From an uncultured Lysobacteraceae bacterium (GTDB lineage Bacteria > Pseudomonadota > Gammaproteobacteria > Xanthomonadales > Xanthomonadaceae), in assembly GCA_902825775.1 (NCBI GenBank), contig CADECF010000008.1:62001-126000 (forward strand): a stretch of DNA of 64,000 bases, written 5' to 3'. This document shows, in pieces, positions 25,877 through 34,647 of this stretch. Under the pieces are notes generated by a model that did not search any database, was not told the origin of the DNA, and saw nothing but the letters and a program-made list of their open reading frames with translations. Position 1 is the first letter of the stretch. Each line of letters starts with the position of its first letter. The translations under genes were made by a program, and so were the position numbers.

Positions 25877-26746
25877 ATGCGATCGCTGCTGCTACGACTG
25901 CCGTTTGCCCTGCTTCTCGCCATTGGCGCGAGTGCGGGCGCGTATGCGCAATCCAAGCCCGCGAATCCCTCCGATACTGCGATCCTTCCGATTTGGAACA
26001 ACGCCAGCGGCAAGGTCGAAGCTGCGCTGTATCTCGAGCCTACCGGCGAAACCGCCACGGGCGCGCGCTGGCATTTCGGCAAGTATTCGCTCGATACCGT
26101 GGTCGGCCTCGGCGCCGGAGATTCGCTGGCATTGCTGTGCGATCGCAAGACCGGCATCTCTACCGCCATCGGCAGCCTGACCGAGAACTGCTTCGTCGGT
26201 TCGCTCGGCAGCCAATACGACACGCCCAGCAAGAATGCCAACATCGGCGCAGTACTCAATCGCGGCGGCACCCGGCTGGGCATCACCGGCGGCGCGGGTC
26301 GCGATACCTTGCCGGGTTGGCTGACCGCCAACGGCATGAACAACACCAAGCTCGAACAGAACGACCTGACTCTGTTCGCGGAAAAGAGCATCGGCCGCAA
26401 CGGCGTGGTCAGCATCGGCGGCACCACGGCGCGCGCCAGGCTCGTGCCGGCGGCCGACCTGCCTGCCGGGCTAACCGACCGCTGGAACACCAAGAGCCTG
26501 ACCGTCGGCGGCGGTGTCGGCGCGTTCAGCGCCAACATCATCGGCCGCGTCGTCGACGTGCCGGGCCGCTCCGGTAAATGGGAAGGCCTCGGACTCGGCG
26601 TCACCTGGCGCACGCCCTGGAGCGGTCAGCTGACCGTCGGCGCGGAAAACGTCGTCACCCGCGGCAAGAATCCATTCTTGCCAAGCGATAGCAGCGAAAA
26701 CGACGACGGCACCGTGCCGTACGTGCGTTACGAGCAGGATCTCTGA
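25877..26746 (+). CDS. Exported protein of unknown function, possible outer-membrane barrel
   Basis: I do not recognise this 289-residue protein. A Sec signal peptide ends near AYAQ (residue 24). The mature part is rich in Gly, Asn and Thr, with alternating hydrophobic patterns (LTVGGGVGAFSANIIGRVV, GLGLGVTWRTPW, QLTVGAENVVTRG; shown as separate pieces). This pattern is like small outer-membrane beta-barrels or porin-like proteins. Only one cysteine pair (Cys72-Cys90 region) is seen. It stands alone with a candidate promoter and converges with the hydroxylase gene. Function is open. Confidence 0.6.
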   Translation: MRSLLLRLPFALLLAIGASAGAYAQSKPANPSDTAILPIWNNASGKVEAALYLEPTGETATGARWHFGKYSLDTVVGLGAGDSLALLCDRKTGISTAIGSLTENCFVGSLGSQYDTPSKNANIGAVLNRGGTRLGITGGAGRDTLPGWLTANGMNNTKLEQNDLTLFAEKSIGRNGVVSIGGTTARARLVPAADLPAGLTDRWNTKSLTVGGGVGAFSANIIGRVVDVPGRSGKWEGLGLGVTWRTPWSGQLTVGAENVVTRGKNPFLPSDSSENDDGTVPYVRYEQDL

Positions 26747-26795
26747 TCCCTTCGCGCTTGCCGCGCACGCGGCTTCGCGCTCCCCCTTATCCGTC

Positions 26796-27782
26796 TCAGG
26801 CCCTATCGCTGGGTCCGTAGCTTTCTGATTGCGCCATCGGCTGGCCTTCGGCCGATACGGACGCCTTGGCGATCAGCGTTCCCATCGCGCTGAACCAGGT
26901 CAGGCCATTACCGAGTTCTATCCCGGCGCTGGGCTCGCGAACGGCTTCGATGTATTGACCCAGCGCTTGCCGATAGTGCGGATGGCCTTCCGCAGATTCG
27001 CCGTATCTGGCCCACAGTCCTTGCCAATTGCGCACGAAGCGCTGCGTGAACCCCGCCACCCGCGCCAATTGCGGATGTTGTTTGGCGTCGGCGAACAGCA
27101 GCCTGAAATGGGTGTCCATCTCCCACGGGCTCATCACCGCCGGAACATTGAACGATTCGGTCGGCAGCGCGGTCGTTTCGCCAGCCTGCGGGCCTACCAG
27201 CACCGGACGCCAATCCTGTTCCTGCCTCCGTGGGGTGGGCCTGCCGCGCGCGACCAGATCCCAGAACGCGCCGCCACCGACCGTATCCACGACCAGATGG
27301 ATACGCGCCTGGCCGGCGTCGTTCAACACCCGGTGCTGTCGCCACGTATCGAAGATCCAGCATTCGCCCGCAGCCATGTTGACCGCCGCATCGCCGCATT
27401 CGAAACGCACGGTCGGCTGGGTCACTACGGGCACATGCACGCGTACCCGTTCGGCCCAGTAGTAACCCTGATCGACATGGCGCGTGACTTCCGCCTGGCC
27501 GGCGAGCCGCATCAGCCGCGTGCGGCCGAGCGTGGCGCCCAGGTTCGCGAGCACCTGCGTCACGTAGGGGCAATGCTGCAAATGCGGCGTGGGCAGCATG
27601 CGGCCTGCGAACGCTTCGTTGGCCGGATCGCCGTTCACCGCGATCAAGGGCAGCATCGAGTTGCCGGGCAAGGCCTGCGGGTGCGGCATCCACCCGGCCT
27701 CGCCCAGCGCTGCGATCTCGGCAGCCATGGCCGCGGCGTCGAACCTGATCGGCAACTCTATGAAAGGGGCAGGCAGCTTCAT
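26796..27782 (-). CDS. Aspartyl/asparaginyl beta-hydroxylase-fold dioxygenase, larger form
   Basis: A 328-residue 2-oxoglutarate/Fe(II) oxygenase-like protein. His102 and Asp104 (VTRHVDQGYYW), His150 (WRQHRVLND) and Arg160 (ARIHLVVD) fit the HxD..H and arginine ligand set. The C-terminal 150 residues are an extra region absent from the 203-residue protein at 16.9 kb. There is no signal peptide or membrane helix. It lies 82 bases after the coupled TPR-sulfotransferase genes on the same strand and is probably the last gene of that unit. The likely chemistry is hydroxylation of an Asp/Asn or related side chain. The substrate is unknown, perhaps shared with the sulfotransferases. Confidence 0.8.
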   Translation of the reverse strand: MKLPAPFIELPIRFDAAAMAAEIAALGEAGWMPHPQALPGNSMLPLIAVNGDPANEAFAGRMLPTPHLQHCPYVTQVLANLGATLGRTRLMRLAGQAEVTRHVDQGYYWAERVRVHVPVVTQPTVRFECGDAAVNMAAGECWIFDTWRQHRVLNDAGQARIHLVVDTVGGGAFWDLVARGRPTPRRQEQDWRPVLVGPQAGETTALPTESFNVPAVMSPWEMDTHFRLLFADAKQHPQLARVAGFTQRFVRNWQGLWARYGESAEGHPHYRQALGQYIEAVREPSAGIELGNGLTWFSAMGTLIAKASVSAEGQPMAQSESYGPSDRA

Positions 27783-27864
27783 GGCGTCATCGTAGAGCGG
27801 GAAACGGCAGGTCGCCAGCTACCCGGCTTGGGGATTGCGTTCGCTCGCATCGGCAGTGCGCCGC

Positions 27865-29442
27865 TTAGGACTCCAGCGCGTCGATCAAAGGACGCAGACG
27901 GCTTTCGTAAGGCAGCCATTTGGGCTGCTCGCGCGCGGTCACCTTGTCGCGCACCTGCACCGCGCTGGCGGTCGCCACGCCGCGCGAGCGTTGCTGCATA
28001 TCGAGCATCGCCGGCTGGAAGCCCACGCCGCAGAACGCCGCCACGCGGCGCATGCCAGCCTCGGGTTCGCGCGTCAAAGCGCCGTAATCCACATCCATGA
28101 TGCGGCCGGGATAGGCCTCGTGCCAATGCGCCATCAGGCGCTGGTACTGGCGATAGAAATCGGCCAGTTCGAGCTGGTCGTAGGAATAAGGGTTGGCGTC
28201 CGAGAACAATTCTCGCAGGTTCGAAAAACAAATCTCGACCGGATCGCGCACCATGTGCAGCAGCTTGGCCTGCGGCAGCGCGCGGCAGATGAAGCCGGCA
28301 TTGAGGAAATTGGAAGGCAGCTTGTCGGTGAAGCAGCGCTCTTCGCCCAGGCGCCATTCCATGCCTTTCAGGTAGCCCGCGCCGACCGCGCCGAAATCGA
28401 TCCCGCGCGCGCGTTCGACGATGGTCGCATCGATCACGCCGCGGCAATGGTGATCGGTGGCGTTGCGCATCTGGCTGGTGAAATCGTAAAGCTCGCCTAC
28501 GCCGCGCACATCGCCGTGGCCGTCCAGCAATTGCTCCAGCAAGGTCGTGCCGGAACGGTGCATGCCGATGATGAAGATCGGCGTGCGCCCGCCTTCGATG
28601 GTCTGGAAGGACGGACCGCGCGGCGGCAGCGGCAGGCCGATCAATTTGTCGACCAGCACGCGCGAATCCTCGGCGCGATAGTTCAGGCGCGAGCGCTTGG
28701 CCCGGCAAGCCTGCTCCAGCGCCTGCCAGGCGCCTTCGTAATCGCCCAGGTCGTCCAGTTCCTTATGCAGCGCGTTGGCCAGCAAGGCGATTTCGTCGGC
28801 GTTGCGTCCCGGTCGCGCCAGCTGTTTGCGGATCGCATCGACGTGGTTCGAATCCGGTTTCTGTTTGCGCAGGCGCGAGATCAGCCAATACGCCTGCGCT
28901 ATTTCCGGCGCCCGCGCCAGCACGCGCTGCAGGTCTTGCTCGGCTTCGTCGAAGCGCCCGAGATAGGTCAGCACCTGGCTGCGCGCCATCAACGTCGCCG
29001 GGAAGGCGGGGTCGGCTTCCTTGGCTTCGTCCAGGAAAACCAGCGCGGATCCTTGCTCGTTGAAATAGCTCAGCTGCGCTGCGAACACCAGCAGCAGCGG
29101 AATGCTCACCTCGTGCAGCGGCGGCAGTCGCGCGATGAATTCGTGGAAGGCGCCGGCTTCGTTGAAGGTACGCAGCCTGGCGACGAGTTCCTTGACGACT
29201 TGCGGGTCGCGCGGCCTGGCGGCGGCCGCCTGCAATGCGTAGTCGCGCGCCATGCGGTAGTGCCCGGCCAGCGAATGCACGTACGACAGTTGCACCAGGA
29301 CGAAGGCATCGCCGGGGTTCGACCCCAGCGCAGCCTCGTAGGATTCGATGGCGCGCGGCCAGTCCCGGCGCGACGCGTGCGCTTCGGCATCGGTCAGCCA
29401 TTTGCGGATTTGCGCGGGCGAAGCGGCCATCGGCGTACTCAC
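27865..29442 (-). CDS. TPR-repeat sulfotransferase, second of a pair
   Basis: A 525-residue protein. The N-terminal half (about 10-260) consists of TPR-like helical repeats (DWPRAIESYEAALGSNPGD, FDEAEQDLQRVLARAPE). The C-terminal half is a PAPS-dependent sulfotransferase with the phosphosulfate loop MHRSGTT (294-300) and a VRDPVEICFSNL 3'-phosphate motif. The GTG start overlaps the stop of the upstream paralogue as GTGA. An ATG four codons later is the alternative. The open frame extends far upstream inside the paralogue and is not coding there. TPR-sulfotransferases are suspected to modify proteins or peptides held by the TPR part, which is not proven. Confidence 0.85.
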   Translation of the reverse strand: MSTPMAASPAQIRKWLTDAEAHASRRDWPRAIESYEAALGSNPGDAFVLVQLSYVHSLAGHYRMARDYALQAAAARPRDPQVVKELVARLRTFNEAGAFHEFIARLPPLHEVSIPLLLVFAAQLSYFNEQGSALVFLDEAKEADPAFPATLMARSQVLTYLGRFDEAEQDLQRVLARAPEIAQAYWLISRLRKQKPDSNHVDAIRKQLARPGRNADEIALLANALHKELDDLGDYEGAWQALEQACRAKRSRLNYRAEDSRVLVDKLIGLPLPPRGPSFQTIEGGRTPIFIIGMHRSGTTLLEQLLDGHGDVRGVGELYDFTSQMRNATDHHCRGVIDATIVERARGIDFGAVGAGYLKGMEWRLGEERCFTDKLPSNFLNAGFICRALPQAKLLHMVRDPVEICFSNLRELFSDANPYSYDQLELADFYRQYQRLMAHWHEAYPGRIMDVDYGALTREPEAGMRRVAAFCGVGFQPAMLDMQQRSRGVATASAVQVRDKVTAREQPKWLPYESRLRPLIDALES

Positions 29443-31022
29443 AGCATCCGTCCGGCGTCCAGCTTGCGCCTGAGCGGCTCGAGGTGGGCCGAATACCTTT
29501 CCCAGGCGTCGACGTTGCGGGCATGTATCGGCTGCCGCACCTGCGAGCTGCTGGCGGTCGATACCGGCGTCGCGTTGCGCGTGATGTCGATGCTGTCGGG
29601 CGCGTACGCCACGCCGCAGAACGCCATCATGCTCTTGGTGACGCCGGCCGGATCCTTGACCAGATCTTCGTAGCGCACCGTATGCAAGTGCTCGGGCATG
29701 GTCTCTTCCCAATGCGATCTGAGCTTGTCGAATTCGATGTAATGATCGGCCAGCTCTTCCTGATCGTAGCTGTAGGCGTACGCGTCGCCGGAGAAGAGCT
29801 CCTTGAGATTGGAGAAGCACGCATCCAGGGGTTCGCGCACCAGGCAGATGATCTTGGCCTGCGGCAGCGCCTTGCGGATGAAACCGGCGTTGAAAAAATT
29901 GAGCGGGTTCTTGTCGATCAGAAAGCCGTGCGCGCCGGCCAGGCGATCGGTCCGGCGCAGGTAATCCGCGCCCATCGCGGCATAGTCGGCGGCGCGCCAG
30001 CGATCCAGCGATGGCTCGCGCAGCGGGCTGCTGAAGAAATGGTCGGTTTCCCAACTCGCCGATTGCCCGAAATCGTTGAGCTCGCCGCCGGTGGCGAGCT
30101 TGTCGTGATTGCTCAGGATGCGTTCGACCAGCGTGGTGCCCGTGCGCGGCATGCCGACGACGAACACCGGCACTCTGACGCCCACCGGCGCGTTCGGGGC
30201 GGCCAGGAAATCCGCGGAGGTCAAATCCTGCAGCTCGGCGAGCCTGCGCCGCTCCTCGGCCGCGTCGTAGGGCAGCAGCCGTCGCATCGCGCTCGCGCCT
30301 TCGTGCAATTCGGACCAGGCCTGATCGGGATCGCCGGCGTCGTCGAGCTCCTTGAATAACGCGTAGCAAAGGTGGATCCGTTCCTGCGAGCCTTCGGCGG
30401 CGGCCGCTTTCGCGCGCCTGATCCTGTCCACCCGGCTGCCCGGCGGATCGGACTTCTGATGGTAGGCCAGCGACCAATGCGCGAAGGCGTAGTCGGGCGC
30501 GAGCGCGATGCAGCGTTCGTACTCGGCCGTGGCCTCGTCCATGCGTCCGCAATAGCGCAGCGCGTTGGCGCGCGAGTAGCTCAGCAGCGGATGGGCGCGC
30601 ACGTGGCGCTGGGCTTCGTCGATCAGACGCAGCGCCGCTTCGTATTCGTTGATCAGCCACAAGTGCTGCGACAGCACGGCGGACTGCGCGATGACATCGC
30701 GATGCGACCAGTCCGCGTTCACGATCAGGTCGCGGATCGTGTCGCGTTCGTCGAAACCCAGCAGGCGCATCGTGGCGAACGGCAGATGTTTCCAGTCGCG
30801 GCCGTCGGCGACGGCTTTCGCAGCGCTGAGCGCATTCAGGCGAGCGGTGCGGTAGCGATCTTCGGCCGTCGCGAACGCGGACAGCCGCAGCCATGCCGCG
30901 GTCTGGCCGGCATCGAGTTTGAGGATCGCTTCATAGGCCGCCTTGGCCCCCGCCCTGTCGCGGGCGGCCTCGTAGCCCTTGGCCTGGGCCCAATGCTGCG
31001 CCAGTTGCTGCTCCATCCACAT
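29439..31022 (-). CDS. TPR-repeat sulfotransferase, first of a pair
   Basis: A 527-residue paralogue of the following gene with the same architecture: TPR-like repeats over about residues 10-270 (AKAAYEAILKLDAGQ, MDEATAEYERCIALAPDY) and a C-terminal sulfotransferase domain with PRTGTT at 292-297 and LVREPLDACFSNL. The loop residue differs from the partner (PR versus HR), so the two may prefer different acceptors. It starts 125 bases after the stop of the third TonB receptor, with a terminator in between, so it may be reached by read-through or by its own promoter. It overlaps the next gene by four bases. Confidence 0.87.
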   Translation of the reverse strand: MWMEQQLAQHWAQAKGYEAARDRAGAKAAYEAILKLDAGQTAAWLRLSAFATAEDRYRTARLNALSAAKAVADGRDWKHLPFATMRLLGFDERDTIRDLIVNADWSHRDVIAQSAVLSQHLWLINEYEAALRLIDEAQRHVRAHPLLSYSRANALRYCGRMDEATAEYERCIALAPDYAFAHWSLAYHQKSDPPGSRVDRIRRAKAAAAEGSQERIHLCYALFKELDDAGDPDQAWSELHEGASAMRRLLPYDAAEERRRLAELQDLTSADFLAAPNAPVGVRVPVFVVGMPRTGTTLVERILSNHDKLATGGELNDFGQSASWETDHFFSSPLREPSLDRWRAADYAAMGADYLRRTDRLAGAHGFLIDKNPLNFFNAGFIRKALPQAKIICLVREPLDACFSNLKELFSGDAYAYSYDQEELADHYIEFDKLRSHWEETMPEHLHTVRYEDLVKDPAGVTKSMMAFCGVAYAPDSIDITRNATPVSTASSSQVRQPIHARNVDAWERYSAHLEPLRRKLDAGRML

Positions 31023-31091
31023 TTCCGGAAAAGGCTATCGGCATAGGATAACCGCCGCGGCCGTCTTTCCTGCAGCCGCTGCAAAGGAGCC

Positions 31092-31121
31092 AAAAAAAGC
31101 GGCCGCCCGAAGGCGGCCGCT
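31092..31121 (-). terminator. Rho-independent terminator after the third receptor
   Basis: On the minus strand CAGCGGCCGCC-TTCG-GGCGGCCGCT is followed by TTTTTTT, a textbook hairpin and T-run. It separates the receptor gene from the sulfotransferase genes but need not be complete. Confidence 0.9.
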
Positions 31122-31147
31122 GGACATCGCAGAACCGATCGCTCGGC

Positions 31148-34100
31148 TTAGAAGTCGTACTGGACCATGAAGCGGACCGAACGCGGCGTCTGCCACGAGA
31201 CCGGCGACAGGTAGGTCTGATTCATCGCCGAAGGCACGCCCGCATCGCTTTCGCCCTGCTCGTCCACCGACACCGGCTTGCGGTCGTTGAAGACGTTGAA
31301 CACGTCGACCTTGAACGTCAGGTGCTTGTCGGCGAAGGCCGGGCGGTAGGCCACGTTCAGATCGAGCGAGGTGGTCCACGGCGTGCGGCCGACGGTGCCG
31401 CGCGGCACGACGGTGGTGCCGTTGTTGTTGCCCTCGTCCACGGTCGGATCGCGCGCGTCGCACGAGAAGTACGCAGCGCGGTAGTGAACCGGATCGTCGC
31501 CATAGACGCCGATGCAGTTCTCCGGACGTCCCGACTGGATCAGCAGGTTCGCACCCGCCGACCACTCTTCGGTGAACTCGTAGTTGCCGAACATCTTCAG
31601 CGTGTGGCGACGGTCGTTCGGCAGGTAGCCGTAGGAACCGATCGCCAGTTCGGGATAGTCGAAGTCCTGGGTGGTGCCGGTGTCGCCCTGACCGATATCG
31701 GACTTCACGCCGCCCTCGCTGTTGCCCTTGCTGCGCGCGTAGGTGTACGAACCCTGCAAGAAGAACTTGTCCCAGTTGCCTTCCCAGAAGAACTCGATCG
31801 CGCTGTAGCTGCGCTTGGCCTTCGGACCCAGCTGTTCGGCGGGGATACTGACCGTCTCCAGCGTGCCGTTGCCGTCCACGTCCAGGTTCCAGACGCCGTC
31901 GCTGCCCGGGTTGTACAGGCGGCAATACGGGAAGGCCGGGTTGCCGATAGCGACGTTGTCGTAGCCGTTCTGCTCAGCCCAGGCGACGATCGGACGATAG
32001 TCGCAGGTATCGTCGATGGCACGCTTCAGTTCGCGGTAGATGCCGCGCACGCCGGCCGACAGGTGATCGGTCAGCTGGGTCTGGAAGCCGAGGATGTACT
32101 CGTCCTGGTACATCGGATCGAGGTTGGTCGAAGCGATCGAGCGCGGATCCTTGCGGCCGCCGGTTTCGCCGTTGGCGTAGAACGGATCGGTGAAGCAGGC
32201 CGCCAGGGTGCAAGGGGTAGCGCCGGTGGGAGCGCCGGTGCCCGGCGCGACGCCGCCGTAGAAGAAGTCCTGGATCTGGTAGGTCGAGGCGCTGGCGCCG
32301 CGGATCGCGACGTTCGCGGTGAGCGGCAGCGCGTAGCGGCCGGCGTTGCCGAACACCTTGAAGGTCGAGTCGCCGAACACGTCCCACGAGAAACCAAGAC
32401 GCGGCGCGAACTGGTTGTCGATCTTGACGTAGCTCTCGTCCAGGCCGTTCTTGTTCTCGAAGCTGTCCCAACGCACGCCCATGTAGGCCAGAAAGTTGTC
32501 GGTGATGTTCCAGCTGTCTTCCAGGTAGAACGCTTCCTGCTCGACCTTCACCGTCGCGCCTTGGCGGATGTCGTAACGGCGCACGAAGTCCTGGCCGCCG
32601 GACTGCAGGTACTGGTAGTAGTAGCCGCCCGAGTAGACCGAACCGTCGACGGTTTCGAAGTTGTCGACGTCGTAACCGAAGCGGATCTGGTGATCGCCGA
32701 GCAGCCATTCCGCGTCGATGCGGTACTGGTCGCGCTCGTCGCCCGCGTCGGAACGGATCAGCGTGCTCGCGAAATCGCAGCCCACGATCGAACCGGTCGC
32801 CTGCTGCACGGACGGCGGACGGCCATCGCGCACCACCGGGCAACCGCCGACCGTTTCCTGCAGGCCGCCGTGGTATTCCATGCGCTCGCCGTTGGGCAGG
32901 ATCGCGTAGTTGCGGCGCTTGAATTCGCCGTGGCCGGCCAGCGCCGACAGGGTGAAGTTGTCGGTCAGGTAGCCGGTGTACTTCAGCGCATAGCTCTCGC
33001 CGCCTTCTTCGGCCTTGAGCGTGCCGACGTAATCGTTGCGGTTCGGCTTGGTGCTGGGATTGCTGGTGGTGCCGAAACCGGTGTTGTAGTAGTCGGTTTC
33101 GGTTTTGCGCGTATCCGAGAACGCGGTCAGCGCCAGCAGGTTGTTGTCGTTGATGTTCCAGTCCAGCTTGACCAGCCAGGTCGGGGACTTCTCTTCTTCC
33201 AGGGTGTTGCGGCCGCCGCTGACGCCGTCGACCGTGCCCGGGTAAGCATCGGTGTCCTTACGGCCGTACTGCAGCAGAGCGTAGGCGAACAGCTTGTCCT
33301 TCACCAGCGCGCCACTGGCCCAGATCGAGGCGGTCGCGTCCCAACCGTTGTCCTTGGAATTGTCCGAGACCAACTGGCCGTCGTTGTAGTAGTAGTTCGG
33401 ATTGGTTTCCTGGAGCGACTCGGGCGTGTAGAAGATGTTTCCGCCCGCGTGGAACTCGTTGGTGCCGCTCTTGGTGATCATGTTGATCACGCCGCCGGTG
33501 GAGCGGCCGAACTCGGCGCCGTAGCCGCCGGTCTTCACCTGCTGTTCCTGGATCGCTTCGTACGGAATCTGGGCGAAGGACAGGTTCTTGAAGGTGTTGG
33601 TGATGTTGAAGCCGTTGACGTAGTACTGGTTCTCGGCCACCGATGAGCCGCCGAACGAAGCCAGCTTGCCGAATGCGGCATCGCCGCGCACGGTGCCCGG
33701 GGCGAGCAGCGCTACGCTGGTGGCGTCGCGCGGAACCGGGATCTTGGCGATCTGCTGGGCGGTCAGGATGGTGGTCGACTCGACCGAGGAGACGTCGATC
33801 GGGTTGATCGTCGATCCGACGACGGTGACGGTATCGAGCGTCTGCGCACCGCCGGCGTTGATGAAGTCGACGTTGGATGCCGTGCCGACGCTGACATTCG
33901 CGGTGCGCGAAGCCGTGGTGCCGTCCGCGCCCTTGCGGGTGATGGTGTACTGCCCGATCGGCAACTGCGACAGGCGGTAGCTGCCGTCGCCTGCGACCGT
34001 GATCGTGCGCGAGAAGCCGGTGCTGGCGTTCTCGATGGTGATGGTGTCGCCAGCCGCGGCGCGGCCGGACACCGCGCCCGCGGTGTTGCTTTGCGCCTGG

Positions 34101-34180
34101 ACGCCGCCCACGAAGCTCAGACCGAGTGCAACGGTCAGTGCGCTTCGCTTCAGGCCTTTGACAAGGTACTTAGAAGCCAT
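31148..34180 (-). CDS. Oar-like TonB-dependent receptor 3
   Basis: A 1010-residue outer-membrane receptor. A signal peptide (SALTVALGLSFVGGVQAQ) is followed by a carboxypeptidase regulatory-like Ig domain (about 35-105, with TITIENASTGFSRTITV), a likely TonB box DTVTVVG at about 119, a plug domain with FGGSSVAENQYYVNGF and YGAEFGRSTGGVIN, and a large barrel ending in SVRFMVQYDF with the terminal Phe needed for barrel assembly. The Oar-like class in Xanthomonadaceae is usually orphan in substrate. It is closely related at the N-terminus to the receptor upstream. Loop cysteines (for instance CDYRP, CRLYNPG) recur in all three paralogues. Confidence 0.93.
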   Translation of the reverse strand: MASKYLVKGLKRSALTVALGLSFVGGVQAQSNTAGAVSGRAAAGDTITIENASTGFSRTITVAGDGSYRLSQLPIGQYTITRKGADGTTASRTANVSVGTASNVDFINAGGAQTLDTVTVVGSTINPIDVSSVESTTILTAQQIAKIPVPRDATSVALLAPGTVRGDAAFGKLASFGGSSVAENQYYVNGFNITNTFKNLSFAQIPYEAIQEQQVKTGGYGAEFGRSTGGVINMITKSGTNEFHAGGNIFYTPESLQETNPNYYYNDGQLVSDNSKDNGWDATASIWASGALVKDKLFAYALLQYGRKDTDAYPGTVDGVSGGRNTLEEEKSPTWLVKLDWNINDNNLLALTAFSDTRKTETDYYNTGFGTTSNPSTKPNRNDYVGTLKAEEGGESYALKYTGYLTDNFTLSALAGHGEFKRRNYAILPNGERMEYHGGLQETVGGCPVVRDGRPPSVQQATGSIVGCDFASTLIRSDAGDERDQYRIDAEWLLGDHQIRFGYDVDNFETVDGSVYSGGYYYQYLQSGGQDFVRRYDIRQGATVKVEQEAFYLEDSWNITDNFLAYMGVRWDSFENKNGLDESYVKIDNQFAPRLGFSWDVFGDSTFKVFGNAGRYALPLTANVAIRGASASTYQIQDFFYGGVAPGTGAPTGATPCTLAACFTDPFYANGETGGRKDPRSIASTNLDPMYQDEYILGFQTQLTDHLSAGVRGIYRELKRAIDDTCDYRPIVAWAEQNGYDNVAIGNPAFPYCRLYNPGSDGVWNLDVDGNGTLETVSIPAEQLGPKAKRSYSAIEFFWEGNWDKFFLQGSYTYARSKGNSEGGVKSDIGQGDTGTTQDFDYPELAIGSYGYLPNDRRHTLKMFGNYEFTEEWSAGANLLIQSGRPENCIGVYGDDPVHYRAAYFSCDARDPTVDEGNNNGTTVVPRGTVGRTPWTTSLDLNVAYRPAFADKHLTFKVDVFNVFNDRKPVSVDEQGESDAGVPSAMNQTYLSPVSWQTPRSVRFMVQYDF

Positions 34181-34259
34181 TGTGTGTAACCCCCGTAGGA
34201 CTGTTGACCTAAAAGAACTGCAAGTGGAGTCAGGGCCGAAAAGGCGGCATGACCGGCCG

Positions 34260-34288
34260 ACTATAGGCAGTCAACAAATCCTTAACAA
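34260..34288 (-). promoter_or_regulatory. Promoter of receptor 3
   Basis: On the minus strand TTGTTA (34288-34283), 17 bases, TATAGT (34265-34260). The leader starts GTCGGCCGGTCATGCCGCC and ends in GGGGGTTACACACA before the ATG. The same boxes and leader pieces occur before the other two receptors. The rest of 34289-34584 shows no gene. Confidence 0.75.
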
Positions 34289-34584
34289 GGGTCGATGCAC
34301 AAAAATTTTCTTTTAAATCAATTACATACGCGCAATCACAGGGTCTGCGCTTGTGCTATCGGTCACCGTGCCGATGGTCATGCCCATGACGGCAATGGCC
34401 GCGCTTGAATCGCTCTTTCGGCGGTAGGCCAGAGATGACGTGCGTTTTTCTATGCCGAAAGTCATGCATCAAGATCATGACGACCTAGGCTATTTCGCCC
34501 ACTCGAGTCGCAGCTTCGTCTGCGACGCGTGGCGAATTTTTTTGAAATTTTGAGTGCTGGGAAGGAACCGTCAGGCTCGCATCA

Positions 34585-34615
34585 ATAAAAAACCGCTGGC
34601 CCGAAGGCCAGCGGT
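34585..34615 (-). terminator. Rho-independent terminator after receptor 2
   Basis: On the minus strand ACCGCTGGCC-TTCG-GGCCAGCGGT is followed by TTTTTTATT. It lies about 35 bases after the receptor 2 stop. Confidence 0.9.
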
Positions 34616-34647
34616 CAAGGTCAACATCCTCTGATTTTTACTGCTTA